A stretch of DNA of 64,000 nucleotides from an uncultured Nioella sp. (GTDB lineage Bacteria > Pseudomonadota > Alphaproteobacteria > Rhodobacterales > Rhodobacteraceae): assembly GCA_947495575.1 (NCBI GenBank), contig CANLZL010000002.1:730765-794764 (forward strand). Reading direction: 5' to 3'. Both the position numbers and the translations under genes were made by a program. Within the stretch, counting starts at the first letter, position 1; each line of letters begins with the position of its first letter. Below, one piece after another: positions 27,242 to 36,597 of this stretch. The notes beneath the pieces are model-generated. The model was not told the DNA's origin and did no database searches. It saw only the letters and a program-made list of their open reading frames with translations.

Positions 27242-28626
27242 CAACGCCGCGCCACATTGCAGTGATTGACATCGGTAAGACCAATGCAAAGCTGGCCTTG
27301 GTCGACCTCAAGTCGCTGACAGAACTCGCGGTCGTTACACGCCCAAACACTGTGCTTCTTGGCCCTCCCTGGCCCCATTTTGATGTCGACGGGCATTGGG
27401 CTTTCCTTTTAAGCGGCCTGACGAAATTTCACGAAGAGTTCGGAATCGACGGTATCTCGGTCACCACACACGGCGCCTGTGTTGCACTCCTCGACAAGGA
27501 CGGTAATTTGGCCGCTCCGGTGCTGGATTATGAACATGAAGGACCGGAAAGCCTCAGCACCGAATATGACCACATACGACCGGCATTTGAAGAAACTGGA
27601 TCTCCCAGATTGGCTGGCGGTCTCAATATCGGAGCGCAACTGCATTGGCAGTTCCATGTCGACCCCGGACTTGTGGAACGGACACATCAGATTGTCACCT
27701 ATCCACAGTTTTGGAGCTATCGCCTGACAGGCGTCGCGTCTACTGACGTCACATCATTGGGCTGCCACACAGACCTTTGGAATCCTACCAAAGGCGAGTT
27801 CTCAACACTTGTGGAAACACTTGGTATTTCGAAGAAAATCGCACCTGCCAAATGCTCGACACACCTTCTTGGACCAATCCTGCCTGAGATTTCGGACGCA
27901 ACTGGGTTGCCGGCTGACACACCTGTCGTCTGTGGAATTCACGATTCAAATGCCTCTTTATTCCCACATATCCTAACCCAAGAGTCGCCATTCTCGGTGG
28001 TATCGACCGGAACCTGGGTTATCGCGATGTCCGTCGGAGCTAAGCCCGTTTCGCTCGATCCGTCCCGCGACACATTGATCAACGTCAGCGCACTTGGCCA
28101 GCCCGTTACCTCTGCACGTTTCATGGGCGGGCGAGAATATGAACTGATTCATGACCGGAATTGCGTCGATGCGTCCGCCGAGGACGTAAATAGCGTTTTG
28201 GACAATAGGATCATGCTGCTGCCAAGTGTAGATCCCAAATCCGGCCCGTTTAAGGGAATAAGAAGCCACTGGTTACCGGACGGAAATGAGGCTGTTGGCT
28301 CTGAACGCAATGTAGCGCTGTCATTCTACCTAGCGCTTATGACAGCGGAGTGTCTGGGAATATCGGGGGGACGAGGTGACATCATCATCGAGGGCCCCAT
28401 TGGACGAAATCCACAATACCTAAATATGCTACGCGCCGCCACAGGTCGCCACATTAAGATATCAAAATCGAGCACTGGCACCAGCATCGGAGCCGCGCTT
28501 CTTTTGGGTGGGAAATCAACCCGAGCAACACTCGACCATGTGTATCTCGACGCCGACTTGCAGCGATTGAAGATGTATTCAGAGCGTTGGAAGCGTTCAG
28601 TTTCTGAAATGAAAAACTGCAGCTGA
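27238..28626 (+). CDS. rhaK: Rhamnulokinase (FGGY family)
   Basis: A 462-aa sugar kinase of the FGGY family. The N-terminal phosphate motif [17 protein letters not shown], the [10 protein letters not shown] strand, [14 protein letters not shown] and [11 protein letters not shown] are typical of the rhizobial RhaK type. It phosphorylates rhamnulose to rhamnulose-1-phosphate, the substrate of RhaD; in R. leguminosarum RhaK is also needed for transport activity. It overlaps rhaM (ATGA) and ends the operon. No clear terminator is seen before the tRNA-Phe gene on the other strand. Confidence 0.9.
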   Translation: MTTPRHIAVIDIGKTNAKLALVDLKSLTELAVVTRPNTVLLGPPWPHFDVDGHWAFLLSGLTKFHEEFGIDGISVTTHGACVALLDKDGNLAAPVLDYEHEGPESLSTEYDHIRPAFEETGSPRLAGGLNIGAQLHWQFHVDPGLVERTHQIVTYPQFWSYRLTGVASTDVTSLGCHTDLWNPTKGEFSTLVETLGISKKIAPAKCSTHLLGPILPEISDATGLPADTPVVCGIHDSNASLFPHILTQESPFSVVSTGTWVIAMSVGAKPVSLDPSRDTLINVSALGQPVTSARFMGGREYELIHDRNCVDASAEDVNSVLDNRIMLLPSVDPKSGPFKGIRSHWLPDGNEAVGSERNVALSFYLALMTAECLGISGGRGDIIIEGPIGRNPQYLNMLRAATGRHIKISKSSTGTSIGAALLLGGKSTRATLDHVYLDADLQRLKMYSERWKRSVSEMKNCS

Positions 28627-28788
28627 AGACCAGGCGAAAAAACAGATTTCGTCTCGAAGGTGCACGGTCGGGCCGGAACGAAGCTCGACGCACCAGAAAT
28701 GAGAATTGCAAATGAATCGCCCTGTCTAGGCTAATCAGTTCGGTCGACAACCATCGCAATTCAAGCAACTGTTCTAGCTTTGCAAAAA

Positions 28789-28863
28789 TGGTGCCCGGGG
28801 GCGGAATCGAACCACCGACACGAGGATTTTCAATCCACTGCTCTACCCCTGAGCTACCCGGGC
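28789..28863 (-). tRNA. tRNA-Phe (GAA)
   Basis: Complete 75-nt cloverleaf on the reverse strand including encoded CCA. The 7-bp acceptor stem pairs GCCCGGG with CCCGGGC; the D-arm is GCTC/GAGC; the anticodon loop TTGAAAA has anticodon GAA; the T-arm has GGTGG/CCGCC with a TTCGATT loop. The anticodon stem (GTGGA/TCCTC) has one T-T mismatch. Confidence 0.95.
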
Positions 28864-28870
28864 ACGGGAC

Positions 28871-28887
28871 CGACGGAGGCTCCGTCG
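28871..28887 (-). other. Short hairpin in the 5' leader of tRNA-Phe
   Basis: CGACGGA / TCCGTCG with a 3-nt centre, 7 bp upstream of the mature tRNA 5' end on the reverse strand. It may help 5' processing or end the tauR transcript; no T-run is present. Confidence 0.4.
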
Positions 28888-29015
28888 TGGGTGGGGGCGT
28901 TCTAGGGCGTTCTGGCGGGGCTGTCCATAGGCGTTCTCTACTTTTTTGCCATTTATTGTAAGGCACAGAACATCCCGAAAATCACATCGGTCCACGCCCC
29001 GAATTTCCGCTGAGA

Positions 29016-30485
29016 TTAGGTCCGATAATCCCTGATTTCTTCTGCCAAAATACGGATCCCTTCAGGAATTCGTTCTGGCGGGATGGAACTGTAGGCAAGG
29101 CGGTAATATCGCGTTGTTCCAACTTCCGGGTCGAGAAACCCCTGCCCGGGTTCAATCACAACACCACGCTTGCGGAGCCTTTGGGCCAAGATATCGGCGT
29201 CTACCCCTTGCGGAGCGATCATCCAAAAGCTTGAGCCCCCTGCCCCGGCCGCCTCCGCGACCTGCAATCCATTGGCCACGATTGCATCTGCCATCACTGC
29301 CCTGCGTTGCTGATAGGCTTTGCGCATCCGGTTTATCTGCGCATCGTAATGGCCAAGGGACAGGAAATAGGCGACCGTGCGTTGAATATGCCCGGGCGGG
29401 TGCCGCAGGACCAACCCACGCAGCGCACGCGCTTCCCGAATAAATTCCTCGGGCGCAACAACATAGCCAAGACGCAAACCTGGGAAAAGCGATTTTGAGA
29501 ACGACCCGATATAGACGACGGATCCGATATCATCCATCGATTTCAATGCCGGCGATGGCGCACCGCGAAAAGACAACTCGAACTCATAATCGTCCTCCAC
29601 CACGACGAACCCACGGTCTGCCGCCATCGACAGCAGCTTTTTCCGGCGCTCCAACGGCATCGTCACATTGGTCGGGCAATGATGCGACACAGTGGCAAAG
29701 ACAACGTCTGTATCGGCCGGCAGCGCCTCTGGCGGCAATCCACCCTCATCGACATCCACTGCCACAGTATGGCATCTGGTCTGGCTCAAAATTTCACGCA
29801 GGCCGGGATAGGCTGGGTTCTCAATCGCGGCGACCCGGCGTTGGGTCAGCAAGATTTGCGCGGTCATCCACAGCGCGTTCTGCGCGCCCATCGTAATTAA
29901 GATTTCTTCCTTGCGGGCAGCGATGCCTCTACGAGGCAATATATGGCGCTGGATGTGTTCAACCAGGCGCTCGTCGTCAGCCTCATACCGATCCGCGGTG
30001 AGCGATGAGAAGTCCTTCTGCCCCAACGCCTGCAGCGCACATTGACGCCAGGTCTGGTGCGAAAACAATCTCGGATCGGCCTGACCATAAATAAAGGGGT
30101 ATTTGTAGTCCTGCCAGTTGCCAGGTCGGGCCGGCCATTGCGGATTGTCAAATCGCTGACCGATGGCCCTGTTCCAGTCAAATCCGCCGCGTGCAGGCTT
30201 ACCACTTAAGTCAAAGGCTGGCGGCGTTGGTGCCGTTTCAGAAACGAAATACCCGGACCGCCCCCGCGAATTCAAATAATCATCGGCAACCAATTCAGTA
30301 TAGGCATTGGTCACGGTGATCCTACTCACACCCAAATGGTCGGCCAATTTGCGGCTTGAAGGCAATTTTTCACCCGGCTGAAACCGTCCCGCCAAAACGC
30401 CCTCAGCCACCAGGCGTTGAACCTTTTGTTGCAAGGTTCCTTCAGCTTCGGGGTCGAGGAAAAAACTGTCGACAGGAATGGCCAT
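29016..30485 (-). CDS. tauR: MocR/GntR-type regulator of taurine genes
   Basis: A 489-aa MocR regulator: an N-terminal GntR winged helix (residues about 10-80: KLPSSRKLADHLGVSRITVTNAY) joined to an aminotransferase-fold domain (residues about 115-480) with a PLP lysine in YIGSFSKSLFPGLRLGY. It is divergent from tpa, as TauR is in Rhodobacter capsulatus, where it activates taurine use. CTGGACTTAA, matching the CTGGACYTAA TauR box as I recall it, lies 3 bp outside its start. Effector is probably taurine or an amine bound as an external aldimine. Confidence 0.87.
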   Translation of the reverse strand: MAIPVDSFFLDPEAEGTLQQKVQRLVAEGVLAGRFQPGEKLPSSRKLADHLGVSRITVTNAYTELVADDYLNSRGRSGYFVSETAPTPPAFDLSGKPARGGFDWNRAIGQRFDNPQWPARPGNWQDYKYPFIYGQADPRLFSHQTWRQCALQALGQKDFSSLTADRYEADDERLVEHIQRHILPRRGIAARKEEILITMGAQNALWMTAQILLTQRRVAAIENPAYPGLREILSQTRCHTVAVDVDEGGLPPEALPADTDVVFATVSHHCPTNVTMPLERRKKLLSMAADRGFVVVEDDYEFELSFRGAPSPALKSMDDIGSVVYIGSFSKSLFPGLRLGYVVAPEEFIREARALRGLVLRHPPGHIQRTVAYFLSLGHYDAQINRMRKAYQQRRAVMADAIVANGLQVAEAAGAGGSSFWMIAPQGVDADILAQRLRKRGVVIEPGQGFLDPEVGTTRYYRLAYSSIPPERIPEGIRILAEEIRDYRT

Positions 30486-30487
30486 AA

Positions 30488-30600
30488 CTGGACTTAACTC
30501 ACCATTAGAATTGGATATCTGCCGGTGATGCCCGGCAACCTGCCGCCTGTCAACAGACTGGCGTTATATTTCCTTTGCTTCTGGCCCTATCTGGATTCGT
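30488..30600. promoter_or_regulatory. Probable TauR-binding boxes upstream of tpa
   Basis: CTGGACTTAA at 30488-30497 matches the TauR direct-repeat unit. Weaker copies follow at similar spacing: TTGGATATCT at 30511 (23 bp), CTGGCGTTAT at 30558, CTGGCCCTAT at 30581 (23 bp) and CTGGATTCGT at 30591. The region lies between the divergent tauR and tpa starts, where an activator of tpa must bind. Confidence 0.6.
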
Positions 30601-30664
30601 CTTTCACGGGCAGGCTCAGCATCAGGATATTGCTGGGCTGCGGCCCTTTTGGGAGAGATTCGAG

Positions 30665-32044
30665 ATGAACACCGCCATCAACCCGAACGACCTGACGGCC
30701 GTTATCGAGGCTGACCGTGCCCATCTGTGGCACCACTTGTTTCAACACAAATCGCTGGAAACCGTTGATCCCAAGATCATCGTCGAAGGCAAAGGCATGC
30801 GCGTCTGGGATGCAACCGGCAAAGAGCACTTGGATGCGGTCTCTGGTGCGGTCTGGACCGTCAATGTTGGCTATGGCCGCGAGCGTATTGCCAAGGCCGT
30901 CTATGACCAGCTGGTGAAAATGAACTACTTCGCGAATACGGCCGGTTCTGTTCCCGGCTCGCAATTCGCTGAAATGCTGATCGACAAAATGCCCGGCATG
31001 GACCGCGTCTATTACACAAACTCGGGCTCTGAAGCGAACGAGAAAGTGTTCAAGTTGGTCCGTCAAATCGCACATAAGCGCTATGGCGGCAAAAAGCATA
31101 AGATCCTTTATCGCAACCGCGACTACCATGGCTCGACCCTTGCGACGATGTCAGCCGGTGGTCAGCTTGAGCGCATCGCGCAATACGGGCCCTTTGCACC
31201 TGGTTTCGTGGAAGTTCCTCACTGCATGGAGTACCGCGCCCAGGTTGAGACCGAAAACTATGGCGAATGGGCCGCAGACCAGATCGAAGAAGTGATCCTG
31301 CGCGAAGGTCCAGACACTGTTGGTGCGCTTTGCCTAGAGCCCGTTACCGCTGGTGGTGGTGTCATCACCCCGCCAGAAGGGTACTGGCAGCGCGTCGGCG
31401 AGATCTGCAGGAAATATGACATCCTGCTGCATATCGACGAGGTTGTATGTGGCGTTGGCCGGACCGGCACTTGGTTTGGCTACCAGCATTATGGCATTCA
31501 GCCTGATTTCGTGACTATGGCCAAGGGCGTTGCCTCGGGCTATGCGGCGATTGCCTGCATGGTCACCACCGACAAAGTCTTTGACATGTTCAAAGATGAC
31601 ACCTCTGACCCGCTGAACTACTTCCGCGATATTTCGACCTTCGGCGGTTGCACGGCTGGACCGGCGGCTGCCATCGAGAACATGAACATCATCATCGAAG
31701 AAGATTTGCTGGGCAACACCGTCACCATGGGTGAGCGGATGGTCAACAATCTGCAAGCGCTGTCCGAGAAGCACGCCTGCATCGGCGATGTGCGCGGCAA
31801 AGGCTTGTTCTGTGGGGCTGAACTGGTGGCAGATCGCGCTAGTAAGGAACCGGCAGACGAGAAACTGGTTCAGGCGGTTGTGGCCGACTGCATGGCGCAA
31901 GGCGTCATTATCGGGGCCACCAACCGGTCGGTCCCCGGCTTCAACAACACGCTCTGCTTCAGCCCTGCTTTGATTGCGACAGCAGATGACATCGACAACA
32001 TCACAAATGCTGTCGACAACGCTCTGACGAAGGTCTTCGGTTAA
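30665..32044 (+). CDS. tpa: Taurine:pyruvate aminotransferase
   Basis: A 459-aa class III (omega) aminotransferase. Conserved pieces are HLWHHLFQHK at the N-terminus, YYTNSGSEANEKVFKL, YHGSTLATMSAGG, LHIDEVVCGVGRTG and the PLP lysine in FVTMAKGVASGYA (about residue 290). It moves the amino group of taurine to pyruvate, giving sulfoacetaldehyde and alanine. The ATG at 30665 follows GGGAGAG; an upstream in-frame ATG at 30575 falls among the TauR boxes. The next enzymes, Xsc and Pta, are not in this window. A good terminator follows. Confidence 0.9.
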   Translation: MNTAINPNDLTAVIEADRAHLWHHLFQHKSLETVDPKIIVEGKGMRVWDATGKEHLDAVSGAVWTVNVGYGRERIAKAVYDQLVKMNYFANTAGSVPGSQFAEMLIDKMPGMDRVYYTNSGSEANEKVFKLVRQIAHKRYGGKKHKILYRNRDYHGSTLATMSAGGQLERIAQYGPFAPGFVEVPHCMEYRAQVETENYGEWAADQIEEVILREGPDTVGALCLEPVTAGGGVITPPEGYWQRVGEICRKYDILLHIDEVVCGVGRTGTWFGYQHYGIQPDFVTMAKGVASGYAAIACMVTTDKVFDMFKDDTSDPLNYFRDISTFGGCTAGPAAAIENMNIIIEEDLLGNTVTMGERMVNNLQALSEKHACIGDVRGKGLFCGAELVADRASKEPADEKLVQAVVADCMAQGVIIGATNRSVPGFNNTLCFSPALIATADDIDNITNAVDNALTKVFG

Positions 32045-32072
32045 GTCCCTTTTCCCGAACCAACCTAAGTCC

Positions 32073-32104
32073 AAGGCCCGAAGGTGTTACCCCCTTCGGG
32101 CCTT
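32073..32104 (+). terminator. Terminator of tpa
   Basis: 12-bp perfect stem AAGGCCCGAAGG / CCTTCGGGCCTT with an 8-nt loop, 28 bp after the tpa stop, followed by TATCTC. Typical intrinsic terminator with a weak T-tract. Confidence 0.8.
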
Positions 32105-32166
32105 ATCTCAATCCGCAAAACCCAAGAAAACCCACTGGGGAGACCTTCCCGCCCTGTCGCTCTTAA

Positions 32167-32757
32167 CTAATTGCCTTTGGCCCAGAAAATCGCATCGTCG
32201 AGGCGGTCATCCCCCCAAAACACCTCGTCGTTTACAACAAATGTCGGGGAGCCAAAAACCCCCAGTTCCATTGCGCTTTCCGTTGACGCGGATAAAAGAT
32301 CGGCGATGCGGTCCGACTTAGCCGCCGCCAAGACCTGATCGGCATCGCAACCAATTTCCGTAAGACTTGCTGAGAGGTTTGGCTCTTCACCCGCCGGATG
32401 CCCCTTGTCGAACCAACGCCGATAGGTTGCGCGCGTATATGCTCTAACCCAGCCCTCTTCCACGCCCAACGTGGCAACCTGATTTGCCAGTACAAGCCCG
32501 GCCAGCGGATAAGGGGCTGGTATGTTCGGCTGAAGCCCATAAAGATCTGACCTGCGCTCGATATCACGCCACATATAGGCCGTCTTGACCGGCTTGTCTT
32601 TGAACGGGATGTTGTTTTGCTCAATCATCACATGCCGGACATTAAAGGGGCGCCATCGAAACTCGATACCGGAAGATTTTTCCACCTCGGCAAGCCTCAT
32701 GACGGTCAAATAACTGTATGTGCTACCGATTGAGAACCAAAAATCGATACTTGCCAT
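32167..32757 (-). CDS. 2-Hydroxychromene-2-carboxylate isomerase-like (DsbA/GST-kappa fold)
   Basis: A 196-aa thioredoxin-fold protein of the DsbA/GST-kappa group. IDFWFSIGSTYSYLT at the N-terminus carries the serine that replaces the DsbA cysteine pair; WRPFNVRHVM and FGSPTFVVNDEVFWGDDRLD near the C-terminus are hallmark segments. Relatives use glutathione to isomerise aromatic ring-cleavage intermediates; many family members have unknown substrates. The ATG at 32757 starts the conserved domain. It lies between tpa and tauC but is separated from tauC by a strong hairpin, so it may be its own unit. Confidence 0.85.
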   Translation of the reverse strand: MASIDFWFSIGSTYSYLTVMRLAEVEKSSGIEFRWRPFNVRHVMIEQNNIPFKDKPVKTAYMWRDIERRSDLYGLQPNIPAPYPLAGLVLANQVATLGVEEGWVRAYTRATYRRWFDKGHPAGEEPNLSASLTEIGCDADQVLAAAKSDRIADLLSASTESAMELGVFGSPTFVVNDEVFWGDDRLDDAIFWAKGN

Positions 32758-32964
32758 TCCATAAGCTCCCCAAAAGCGAAACGCCCTTTCGAGAGTACAC
32801 AACATTCCGACCCTCGCCAAATCCTCTCAGGTTGGCCCTGGTAAATCGAAATGCAAAACACCCAAAAGGAAAAAGTGATCCGATGCCAGACTCCACTTGC
32901 CGGTACAGCTTTCCTTTTTCCTTGTTCTTCAACAACCTCCACCAGCGGCATCCGAACTTCTGGC

Positions 32965-33012
32965 CAAAGAGTGAGGCCGTCAGGATCACTCCCAACGGCC
33001 TCACTCTTTGGT
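32965..33012. terminator. Strong hairpin terminator after tauC
   Basis: Perfect 17-bp arms CCAAAGAGTGAGGCCGT (32965-32981) and ACGGCCTCACTCTTTGG (32996-33012) around a 14-nt loop, 15 bp after the tauC stop. It is the most stable stem in the window. No long T-run is present on either strand, but the position fits the end of the tauABC transcript. Confidence 0.75.
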
Positions 33013-33027
33013 ATCGTTCGACCTAAA

Positions 33028-34299
33028 TCAGATCTTGCCCTTCCAAGGGACAAGAACACGCTCGGCCCACCGCATCAGCATGTCGATGCCGTAGCCAATG
33101 ATCCCGATGAGGATGATCCCCATGATAACGATATCCGTCAGCTGGAACTTGGACGCGGCAACGATCATCTGACCGGCACCTTGTTCAGCCGCAACCAGTT
33201 CGGCCGCAACAACCGTGCCCCAACACACACCCATCGCAACCCGGGCACCTGTAAAGATTTCAGGCAGCGAGTTCGGGATGATGACGTGGCGCATGATCTG
33301 GCTTTTCGAGGCCCCTAGAGAATAGGCCGCGTGGATCTTGGATAATGCCACACCAGACACACCTGACCTGGCCGCAATCGTCATAATCCATAGCGCCGCC
33401 AAGAAGAGCAGGAATATCTTACCCCCCTCACCAATGCCAAACCAAATGATCACCAGCGGGATCAGAGCCAGCGGTGGAACTGGACGCATAAATTCGACGA
33501 TTGGATCGAACCAGCCGCGGAACCAATCGCTGAGGCCCATGGCATACCCAAGCGGGATGCCAACCATAGCACCCAACAAGAAGCCAAGCAGAACCCGGAA
33601 CAGCGAATACCCAAGGTGTTCGAACAATGTGAACCCGCGATAGCCTTCGCGTGCAATTTCGAACAGGCGGCTTAGCACTTGCTCAGGCGCAGGCAACCAG
33701 ATGCTCTCCATCTGCATCCCGGCATCGGGCGTAAAGCGGATTGTGCCACGACGGCTGAGTGTAACTACACCATTGTCAACGGCAACCTCGCCCACTTCCG
33801 GCGCAAGAGCCTGACCATTGATTGCAACAACCTGGTACCCGTCTTCGTCCTCGCCTTCATCATTGTCGAGAGCTTGCAAAAGGCTGGAGCGACCCCCACC
33901 AATGGCATATGAATCATCAAGTGCGAACCCATCGCCACCATCGGCACCGGCGGGTGGATCAACTTCTTCCCCCACCGGATGAACAATCACGTTGATCGTT
34001 GCGTCATCGCGATCCCCTGCCGCGTTTTCGGCTGTATAGGTAAAGGATGTTTCACCCAAGAAGGCGGCAGGCACATGGATCGGAGAGATCACCGAGCCTG
34101 TGAACGCGCCCCAGATAAGGAAGATCGAGATAATCGAAATGACAGAGGCCGCCCGGTTGGGTCGAACCGCACTTTCATCTCCAAAAGTCACGGTTTTCAA
34201 CGACGTAAAATCGCGCTGTGATTCCCGCATCGAGGAATAAGCTTTGACCGCAAAAAAGGCCGCGACAAAAATGCCGATATAAATTGCTGCGATAAGCAT
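33028..34299 (-). CDS. tauC: Taurine ABC permease with an inserted Big_9/cadherin-like domain
   Basis: A 423-aa permease, much longer than the usual 250-300 aa. Residues about 225-420 are the normal NitT/TauT permease (YSLGASKSQIMRHVIIPNSLPEIF is the EAA loop). Residues 1-20 and 50-70 are two extra helices, and between them and the permease core lies a soluble segment of about 125 residues. Within it, SFTYTAENAAGDRDDATINVIV and ALDDSYAIGGG…LDNDEGEDEDGY…NGVVTLSRRGTIRFTPDAG look like cadherin-like/Big_9 (tandem-95) repeats normally found in large secreted adhesins. It would face the periplasm. The start overlaps the tauB stop (TAATG). Confidence 0.87.
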   Translation of the reverse strand: MLIAAIYIGIFVAAFFAVKAYSSMRESQRDFTSLKTVTFGDESAVRPNRAASVISIISIFLIWGAFTGSVISPIHVPAAFLGETSFTYTAENAAGDRDDATINVIVHPVGEEVDPPAGADGGDGFALDDSYAIGGGRSSLLQALDNDEGEDEDGYQVVAINGQALAPEVGEVAVDNGVVTLSRRGTIRFTPDAGMQMESIWLPAPEQVLSRLFEIAREGYRGFTLFEHLGYSLFRVLLGFLLGAMVGIPLGYAMGLSDWFRGWFDPIVEFMRPVPPLALIPLVIIWFGIGEGGKIFLLFLAALWIMTIAARSGVSGVALSKIHAAYSLGASKSQIMRHVIIPNSLPEIFTGARVAMGVCWGTVVAAELVAAEQGAGQMIVAASKFQLTDIVIMGIILIGIIGYGIDMLMRWAERVLVPWKGKI

Positions 34300-35105
34300 T
34301 AGGCACTCTCCTCTGTACGACCCATGATTTCCTCTTCCATATCCCAGATCATGGAGAGGATCTCATCGCGGGTTTCAGCAAAACCTTCTGACTTCTTCAC
34401 GTCCCGCAGATCGGCATTCACGCCGCGCTCAGCAAAGGGCAGACGATACTCTTTGTGCAGACGGCCCGGACGTGGCGCCATAACGATCAGACGTTCGCCC
34501 AACAAAAGCGCTTCTTCCACCGAGTGGGTGATCAGAATGATCGTCTTGCCGGTCTCTTTCCACAGCTTCAGAACCAGACCTTGCATCTTTTCACGCGTCA
34601 GTGCGTCAAGCGCGCCCAGGGGTTCGTCCATCAAAATGACGTCTGGATCATTGGCTAGGCACCGGGCAAGCGCCACGCGCTGCTGCATACCGCCTGACAG
34701 TTCGTAAACTGCCTTTTCCTTGAAATCCTGCAAACCAACTGTTTCCAACAATTGGTTGGCGATGATATCCCGCTCGGCCTTTGGCATGCCTTTCATGCGG
34801 GGACCGAAATCAACATTGTCCCGTACGCTCATCCATTCGAAAAGAGCGCCTTTTTGAAACACCATCCCGCGTTCTGCATCGGGCCCGGTCACTTCGTGGC
34901 CGTTTAGCATGACCTTGCCTTCGGTCTGTGCCAAAAATCCCGCGATGATGTTTAAAAGTGTTGTCTTACCGCAGCCCGATGGGCCAAGGACGGACATGAT
35001 CTCACCTTCTTTGATGGTCATCGACACATCTTTCAGCGCTTGAACCGAACCGCCATTTGGCAGATCGAAACGCATGGAGATCTTATCGAGTACAAGCCCT
35101 GTCAT
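34299..35105 (-). CDS. tauB: Taurine ABC transporter ATP-binding protein
   Basis: A 268-aa ATPase. Walker A LGPSGCGKTTLL, signature LSGGMQQRVALARCL, Walker B VILMDEPLGALD and H-loop ILITHSVEEAL are intact. The ATG at 35105 has a GA-rich ribosome-binding site (GAGGGGGAG) 6 bp upstream and starts the conserved domain; an in-frame ATG at 35180 would begin inside the hairpin after tauA. It couples ATP hydrolysis to taurine import through TauC. Confidence 0.92.
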   Translation of the reverse strand: MTGLVLDKISMRFDLPNGGSVQALKDVSMTIKEGEIMSVLGPSGCGKTTLLNIIAGFLAQTEGKVMLNGHEVTGPDAERGMVFQKGALFEWMSVRDNVDFGPRMKGMPKAERDIIANQLLETVGLQDFKEKAVYELSGGMQQRVALARCLANDPDVILMDEPLGALDALTREKMQGLVLKLWKETGKTIILITHSVEEALLLGERLIVMAPRPGRLHKEYRLPFAERGVNADLRDVKKSEGFAETRDEILSMIWDMEEEIMGRTEESA

Positions 35106-35148
35106 GCTGCACTCCCCCTCGTTTGATGCTTTGGAAAAAGAAAAAGGA

Positions 35149-35176
35149 ACGACGCGGGTAAGCGCACCCGCGTCGT
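35149..35176 (-). other. Stem-loop between tauA and tauB
   Basis: Perfect 11-bp stem ACGACGCGGGT / ACCCGCGTCGT with a 6-nt loop, 15 bp after the tauA stop. On the reverse strand it is followed by a CCTTTTTCTTTTTCC tract, so it could partly terminate transcription and favour tauA over tauBC. Confidence 0.75.
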
Positions 35177-35191
35177 CCATGGTTTGACTGA

Positions 35192-36190
35192 TTACATGTC
35201 TTGCGCAGCAGCCAACGGCCCTGCGTTTACAGCACCGTCGTAGGAGTCACGCGCCTGATCGATATTGCCCGTGGCAACAAAGAAATCAGCAACTTCTTTG
35301 AGGAAGGCTTGAGTGCCGCCACCCAGCCAAGTCTCAGAAAGCTGTTCTTCTGCCGACGGGAATACAAATCCTGCGAGGGTCGCCGCTGCGGCTTCTTCGT
35401 CCATACCTGCGTCTGCCGCGATAACTGGCAGCATTTCTTCGGTATGTTCACCAGAGTTCCACATGTCGTTCATACGGGCGGTGATGGCCAAGAAATCAGA
35501 CAACAATTCAGGCTCTTCTTCCGCGAACGATGCCGAAACGGTGGTTGCGTCAAAGACAAAGATACCAAGTGCTTCTTTTTCTGCGCCGGTCAACAGAACG
35601 TTGCCATGTTCAACCATCCGGCGAAGCGCACCGCCCCAACCACAGGCCATATCAAGCGAACCCTGTGCCAGAGCTGCCGCGGAGTCGGCGGGCGCCATGT
35701 CGACAACTTCCAGGCTGTCTACATCAACACCGAAATGCTCCATCTGACGAAGGAAGCCGTAGTGAGCTGCTGTGCCGATGGGAACGCCAACACGTGCGCC
35801 AGCAAGGTCAGCGGCGTTGGATGCATCGATTTCCTGGCTGGAATGAACAACACAGTTGTCGTTCTCAGAGTAGCTGACCGCCACATCAACAACCTGGAGG
35901 TCTTGACCGGCAGAGGTGGCAACAACGAAGGGCGGAATGCCTTGGCTGACCGAGATATGGACGTCGCCAGAAGCCATCGCAGCAGACATCGCGGTGCCAG
36001 TGTCAAATGCGCGCCAGTTGATAGTAACGCCCAGCTCTTCTTCATAGATGCCCATTGCCTTGGCATACTCAAACGGCATTGGCCATTCGAGGAAATAGGC
36101 CACGGTAAGTTCGTCAATGCCCTGTGCAAACGCACCAGTGGCGCTCATCGCCAAACCAATGGCGGCACCAGATACCAGTTTCGATTTCAT
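35192..36190 (-). CDS. tauA: Taurine ABC transporter substrate-binding protein
   Basis: A 332-aa periplasmic protein with a signal peptide cleaved near AFA|QG (residue 22). The mature protein (TVAYFLEWPMPFEYAKAMGIYEEELGVTI…) and ASGDVHISVSQGIPPF, GVPIGTAAHYGFLR and MACGWGGAL segments match the roseobacter TauA group, which differs from E. coli TauA. It captures taurine for TauBC. It is first of three genes and is followed by a hairpin. Possible TauR boxes lie about 100-130 bp upstream. Confidence 0.9.
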   Translation of the reverse strand: MKSKLVSGAAIGLAMSATGAFAQGIDELTVAYFLEWPMPFEYAKAMGIYEEELGVTINWRAFDTGTAMSAAMASGDVHISVSQGIPPFVVATSAGQDLQVVDVAVSYSENDNCVVHSSQEIDASNAADLAGARVGVPIGTAAHYGFLRQMEHFGVDVDSLEVVDMAPADSAAALAQGSLDMACGWGGALRRMVEHGNVLLTGAEKEALGIFVFDATTVSASFAEEEPELLSDFLAITARMNDMWNSGEHTEEMLPVIAADAGMDEEAAAATLAGFVFPSAEEQLSETWLGGGTQAFLKEVADFFVATGNIDQARDSYDGAVNAGPLAAAQDM

Positions 36191-36597
36191 TGTTTAGTTC
36201 TCCCTGATTAGTCGCTTTGTGTCGTTTCCCGACCATTTGCAGAACGAAGCTTGCGTGGGCAGGCGTCCTTGCGTCAAGCAGATCGTCCATTCTGGACCGA
36301 TTGACTTATCCAACTGGACTTACAATTTTCTTCAAAAATGAGACTCTGATATAGCCGAAGGAATACCTGGGGCGATCAATTCAAGTCACACGACCTGCAA
36401 CGGCCTAAATTATTCAACAATGCTTGGGGTCGCACGAGGCTTGCCCAAACCCCGTCGGGTGACAGCAACGCTGCGAGCCTATGCAGGATTTTTGAAATCG
36501 TATGCAAAGGTACAGCACAAGTCCCGTGCAAGTTGCTGAATTTCTGCGCCGCAGCAGAACAAACTCACCCTGCCGATTCTTCAATCGCGCAGTCGCC
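36191..36597. promoter_or_regulatory. tauA upstream region with TauR-like boxes
   Basis: A 407-bp gene-free region. CTGGACCGAT (36292-36301) and CTGGACTTAC (36314-36323) repeat in direct orientation 22 bp apart, close to the spacing of the boxes near tpa. They point away from tauA, which is unusual for an activator site, so binding should be treated as likely but not certain. The remainder up to yacG shows nothing recognisable. Confidence 0.5.

Noticed and set aside
35201..36211. Forward open frame antisense to tauA
   Set aside because: Cys/His-rich nonsense translation; tauA with signal peptide is clear on the other strand.
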